Shown here one piece after another: positions 61,083 through 64,000 of a stretch of DNA of 64,000 nucleotides (its first letter is position 1; the number at the start of each line of letters is the position of its first letter). Both the position numbers and the translations under genes were made by a program. Location: NCBI RefSeq assembly GCF_000731095.1, contig NZ_JMTZ01000030.1:1-64000 (forward strand). The letters run 5' to 3'. This DNA is from Lysobacter antibioticus. GTDB taxonomy: Bacteria; Pseudomonadota; Gammaproteobacteria; Xanthomonadales; Xanthomonadaceae. The notes under the pieces are model-generated. The model did not search any database, was not told the DNA's origin, and saw nothing but the letters and a program-made list of their open reading frames with translations.

Positions 61083-61451
61083 GCGCGCGCCCCAGCGTGG
61101 GTGTCATCGCCCCGACCCGGCGAACCGGGTCGGGAACTTACCCCGATCACTCCAATCCGGCGAACCGGATCGGGAACTTGCCCTGATCGCTCCAACCGGG
61201 CGAACCGGGTCGGTAGCCGGCCCTGATCACTCCGCCGCGGTGGCCCGGGCCGGAGCAGCGCCACGACAAGTCAGCCGCGGCCGCCTGCCCGCGCGCACGA
61301 TGGCCCATCGGTTCGTCTACCCTGTGCCCAGCCCGCGCGGCCCCGGCTCGTGCCCGCAAGCGCGAGGCGCGCCCTCCCGCACTGCCTACGCGTCGACCGA
61401 GCCGCCGGCTCCGCGTCGCCGCGTTCCGATCGCTCAGCCCAAGGAAGCCGC
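61083..61451. other. Intergenic region with 40-bp repeats
   Basis: 369 bp between the sulfatase and glutaminase genes. The first half is the 40-bp tandem array, which forms hairpins and may end transcription of the sulfatase gene. The second half has no feature before the AAGGAAG ribosome site. Confidence 0.6.
61104..61225. repeat. Three-copy tandem repeat, 40-bp period
   Basis: Copies begin at about 61104, 61146 and 61186; each contains an inverted repeat around GAA (CCCGGCGAACCGGG) and ends GAACTT-CCC. The second and third start at ATCACTCC or ATCGCTCC; a fourth partial start follows at 61226. Not spaced by unique sequence, so not a CRISPR. Confidence 0.7.
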
Positions 61452-62507
61452 ATGACCGCTTACGTTCGCCCCGCACCGCGCGCCCGTCGTACCCGCACCG
61501 CGCTGGTCTGCGCGCTGGCCTTGCTGATCGGGCCGTGGTCGGCACAGGCGGCGACCGATATTCCGTCGCAGGCGCGGATCAAGGCCGCGGTCGATAAGGC
61601 CTATGCCGCGGCCAAGGACAACACCGCGGGCAAGAACGCCGACTACATCCCGGCCCTGGCCGAAGTGCCCTCGGGCCTGTTCGGCATCGCCGTGGTCACG
61701 GTGCAGGGCAAGGTCTACACGATCGGCGACGCCGGCGTCGAATTCGCCATCGAATCGGTGTCCAAGCCCTTCGCTGCCTCCTGGGTGATCGAGAAGAAAG
61801 GCGAGCAGTGGCTCGAAGACAAGATCGGCGTCAACCAGACCGGCATGCCGTTCAACTCCATCCTGGCGCTGGAAGCGCACGCCCAGACCAAGCCGGCGAT
61901 GAACCCCTTGGTCAACGCCGGCGCGATCGCCATCGACAGTTGGATCGAACCGGCCGAACCGGCGCCGCGCTGGGCGACGATCTCGCAGCTGATGAACGAC
62001 TACGCCGGCCGCACGCTCAGCCTCAATCAAGTGGTCTATGAATCCGAAGCCGGCAACAACGAACACAACCGCGCGATCGCGCGCCTGCTGAAAGGCTACG
62101 GCACGCTCGACGGCGATCCGGAAGTCGCGCTCGACCTCTACACCCGCCAGTGCTCGATCAACGTCACCGCTAAGGACCTGGCGGTGATGGGCGCGACCCT
62201 GGCCAACGGCGGCAGCAACCCGGTCACCGGCAAGCGCATCGTCGGCTCCGACACCGCCGAGCGGACGCTCGCGGTGATGTCCACCACCGGCCTGTACGAA
62301 ACCACCGGCGCCTGGACCTGGAACGTAGGCCTGCCGGCCAAGTCCGGGGTCGGCGGCGGCATCGTCGCGGTCGCGCCCGGCAAGTTCGCCATCGCCACCT
62401 TCGCCCCGCCGCTCGACGAAGCCGGCAACTCGGTCAAAGGCCAACAGGCGATCGAATCCATCGTGCGCGAACTGATCGGCGCTGGCGTGTTCGAAACCGG
62501 GCATTGA
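61452..62507 (+). CDS. glsA: Glutaminase A, periplasmic
   Basis: 351 residues; AAGGAAG precedes the ATG at 61452. A signal peptide ends around residue 33 (WSAQA). The serine-dependent glutaminase domain has Ser102-x-x-Lys105 in AIESVSKPFAAS, TGMPFNSI, the NPLVNAGAI substrate segment and GNNEHNRAIARLL; the late AKSGVGGGIVAVAPGKFAIATF matches too. It converts glutamine to glutamate and ammonia. Most GlsA proteins are cytoplasmic, so the export signal suggests use of outside glutamine. Confidence 0.92.
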   Translation: MTAYVRPAPRARRTRTALVCALALLIGPWSAQAATDIPSQARIKAAVDKAYAAAKDNTAGKNADYIPALAEVPSGLFGIAVVTVQGKVYTIGDAGVEFAIESVSKPFAASWVIEKKGEQWLEDKIGVNQTGMPFNSILALEAHAQTKPAMNPLVNAGAIAIDSWIEPAEPAPRWATISQLMNDYAGRTLSLNQVVYESEAGNNEHNRAIARLLKGYGTLDGDPEVALDLYTRQCSINVTAKDLAVMGATLANGGSNPVTGKRIVGSDTAERTLAVMSTTGLYETTGAWTWNVGLPAKSGVGGGIVAVAPGKFAIATFAPPLDEAGNSVKGQQAIESIVRELIGAGVFETGH

Positions 62508-62589
62508 TCGGACGGCCGTCGAGCATTCGGCCGACGCGCCGAGCGCCGACTAGTCGACGACGCGCAAGGTGCCGCAGGCCCCTCGGCAA

Positions 62590-62619
62590 AACGAAGGGCT
62601 CCCGCGGGAGCCCTTCGTT
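62590..62619. terminator. Bidirectional terminator between convergent genes
   Basis: AACGAAGGGCTCCC (62590-62603) and GGGAGCCCTTCGTT (62606-62619) form a perfect 14-bp stem with a tiny loop. It stands between the stops of glsA and the leftward hypothetical gene. Confidence 0.75.
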
Positions 62620-62670
62620 CGTTCGATTCATCGATAGCCGATCTTCATCATCGGAAGGGTCGCGGCGGGA

Positions 62671-63225
62671 TTAATTCTCCTTCGCCGCCGCCAGCTCCTC
62701 GAACACGCTCTTGCCGACCGAGGCCGACAGATGGTTTAGGCCCATGACGATGTTGGACGAGGTGTCGGAGACTTCGAACTCCTTGCCTGCATGGCGCACG
62801 CGCAGGCCGAGCCGATCGCGGCCGGCCATGATCCCGAACATCACCCGCACGCCGGGCGGGCGCTGGCGGATATCGATGATCGCGACGTCGGCCACGTCGG
62901 TCTCCGATACGTTCAGCCAACGCTCGTTCGCTTGTTCGACGTAGGCCTGCTCGATCAGCGGAGGCACCTTGTCGTTGTGCTCGCATTCGCCGCAGTCCCA
63001 GCGAATGTTCAACTTCGGCACAGTGCGGCGCGACGCCAAAACGTTGCTGGCGTCGGCAGCCGCGGTCGCGTGGGCCCTCGCGGCTTCGGCGGCTTCGGCC
63101 GCTGCCTCGGCGGCGGCCACAGCCGCCGATCGGCTCTCCGTCTCGGCGCCCTGCTGCGCCATCGCAAACGGCGACGCCGTCGCGGCAACGAACCACATCA
63201 AGGAAAACAGAACGTCCCTGCTCAT
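62671..63225 (-). CDS. Exported protein of unknown function with WDCGECEHND motif
   Basis: 184 residues; GAGGGACTGT precedes the ATG at 63225. A signal peptide ends near residue 22. An Ala/Glu-rich helical segment (AAVAAAEAAAEAAEAARAHA) at about 32-52 may be a coiled coil. The compact C-terminal half starts LNIRWDCGECEHNDKVPPLI, with a CxxC pair, and contains VADVAIIDIRQRPPGVRVMFGIM. I know no function. Upstream lies the 37-bp repeat array. Confidence 0.65.
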   Translation of the reverse strand: MSRDVLFSLMWFVAATASPFAMAQQGAETESRSAAVAAAEAAAEAAEAARAHATAAADASNVLASRRTVPKLNIRWDCGECEHNDKVPPLIEQAYVEQANERWLNVSETDVADVAIIDIRQRPPGVRVMFGIMAGRDRLGLRVRHAGKEFEVSDTSSNIVMGLNHLSASVGKSVFEELAAAKEN

Positions 63226-63612
63226 ACAGTCCCTCGTTCGAAGATTCGGCCCGGGGTCGGCCATGTCGCGGTCGGACTTACGCCTGTATTCGGCGTCCGA
63301 TGCCCCCGCATCCCCGCGCGGATCATAGCAGCCGCTCCCAGGCCGGCAGAGATGCCGGACCCGCTCTCGGATGACTGCCCCGGCAGAGATGCCGAACCCG
63401 CTCTCGGATGACCGCCCCGGCGGAGATGCCGGACCCGCTCTCGGACGACTGCCCCGGATTCGCGAACGCATGCCATAAACATGCCGCTCGTCGATCGATT
63501 AGGCTCGCATCGTCGCCGCCTCGCTTCCCGCCGGAGGCGCCGCCGCCCGCCTTCGGCCTGCGTTCACTGACGGAGGCGCAAACCAGATGTCTGCTTCGAT
63601 GGATGCCACGCC
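63226..63612. other. Divergent intergenic region with 37-bp repeats
   Basis: 387 bp between two divergent genes, containing a three-copy array at 63344-63454. No other feature is supported. Confidence 0.6.
63344..63454. repeat. Three-copy tandem repeat, 37-bp period
   Basis: Units begin CGGCAGAGAT or CGGCGGAGAT at 63344, 63381 and 63418; each reads ATGCC(G/A)(G/A)ACCCGCTCTCGG and ends TGCCC or CGCCC. Copies differ at two or three positions. It lies in the promoter gap of two divergent genes. Confidence 0.8.
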
Positions 63613-64000
63613 GTGACCAGAAAACTCGCCTGCCTGTGCCTGCTCGCGCTGCTGCTCGGCGGATGCCGCACCGGTCCGAATGAACGCACACCCGAGAAGA
63701 CCCTGCCGATCGAAGCGCCGCTGCCGCCGAGCGTCACGCCCGGCGAGTTCCTGATCGAGGCCGACAAGCTCGACACCTGGAACGCGCTCGGCCAGATCGC
63801 GGTACGCACGCACGGCGTCGAGTACGAAGGCCGGGCGCAGATCATGGATCTCTACAGCCTGCGTTATCGCGGGGTCGCGTTCATGGCGCTGACCAAGTCG
63901 GTGCTGTTGTCGGACACGATCAAGCGCACCACCACCCGGGTCACCGCGACCACGCTGGACGGCAAGCCGATCGACAGCAAGCCGGTAACGGAGTTTCTCT
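63613..64000 (+). CDS. Lipoprotein, 5' part
   Basis: The gene runs off the right edge; 129 residues are visible. It starts at the GTG at 63613, inside a five-codon frame ATG...TGA from 63598. Residues 1-18 form a type II signal peptide with lipobox LLLGGC. The mature part has no family features I can name, but VEYEGRAQIMDLYSLRYRGVAFMALTKSVLL reads as a beta-rich domain. Function unknown. Confidence 0.6.
   Translation, partial: MTRKLACLCLLALLLGGCRTGPNERTPEKTLPIEAPLPPSVTPGEFLIEADKLDTWNALGQIAVRTHGVEYEGRAQIMDLYSLRYRGVAFMALTKSVLLSDTIKRTTTRVTATTLDGKPIDSKPVTEFL

Noticed and set aside
61104-61225. Possible CRISPR array.
   Set aside because: The 40-bp units are adjacent without variable spacers and there are no cas genes.
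63344-63454. Possible CRISPR array.
   Set aside because: Tandem 37-bp units with no unique spacer and only three copies; no cas genes in the window.
1-64000. tRNA, rRNA or riboswitch genes.
   Set aside because: No cloverleaf with conserved T-loop, no rRNA sequence and no recognisable riboswitch core was found by reading both strands.

Overview
The window is chromosomal DNA of a very GC-rich Gram-negative bacterium. Several gene types point to the Xanthomonadaceae and most likely to Lysobacter or a close relative: an effector with the XVIPCD secretion domain of the Xanthomonas-type T4SS, an L2-like class A beta-lactamase, many secreted hydrolases and lipoproteins, and REP palindromes of the kind scattered through these genomes. 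The genus is an inference from gene content; no rRNA or tRNA gene was seen.

Layout. 1-7.2 kb: the 5' end of a repetitive secreted protein, an EF-hand protein, a winged-helix DNA glycosylase-like protein behind a CPXCG protein, a stress-type membrane protein, a PQQ-type sugar dehydrogenase, a lytic transglycosylase and a small lipoprotein. 7.7-16.9 kb: an APC permease, an NADPH-dependent FMN reductase behind a SoxR/MerR-like promoter, AmiD, a secreted six-cysteine mini-protein, a GH8 glucanase or chitosanase, a 12-TM acyltransferase-like protein, 6-phosphogluconate dehydrogenase and an exported alpha/beta hydrolase. 17-28.7 kb: YciI plus SRPBCC, aldo/keto reductase, (p)ppGpp hydrolase-like HD protein, RidA, rhodanese divergent from ftrA, HAD phosphatase, amidohydrolase, class III sirtuin, SRPBCC plus sterol desaturase, and a GST.

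28.8-37.2 kb: M20 peptidase, Lrp regulator and a diaminopropionate ammonia-lyase gene broken by a 56-bp tandem duplication; LysR/GST divergent pair; a 237-bp MITE-like element; and a desB-desC operon divergent from a DesT/FabR repressor gene (membrane fatty-acid desaturation). 37.3-46.3 kb: lipoproteins, a 5'-truncated ArsR gene with its SRPBCC partner, a cyclase with a LysR, a TonB-like protein, an unknown secreted protein, and the most notable locus, an overlapping pair of an LprI-like lipoprotein (putative immunity) and an XVIPCD effector (putative X-T4SS toxin). 46.3-64 kb: M28 peptidase, LysR/MFS efflux pair, class A beta-lactamase, a small CxxC protein with an alpha/beta hydrolase, AraC regulator, M23 peptidase, a BNR-repeat protein, a cytoplasmic sulfatase, periplasmic glutaminase, and two proteins of unknown function.

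The genes form short units, mostly one to three genes, with much peptidoglycan, peptide and envelope enzymology, fitting a predatory or competitive soil or plant-associated bacterium. Intergenic DNA is rich in REP/REPIN palindromes (48.1-48.3, 52.2, 56.9-57.5 kb), composite 255-bp repeats, and short tandem arrays (37 bp and 40 bp periods). No phage, complete insertion sequence, CRISPR array or RNA gene was found.
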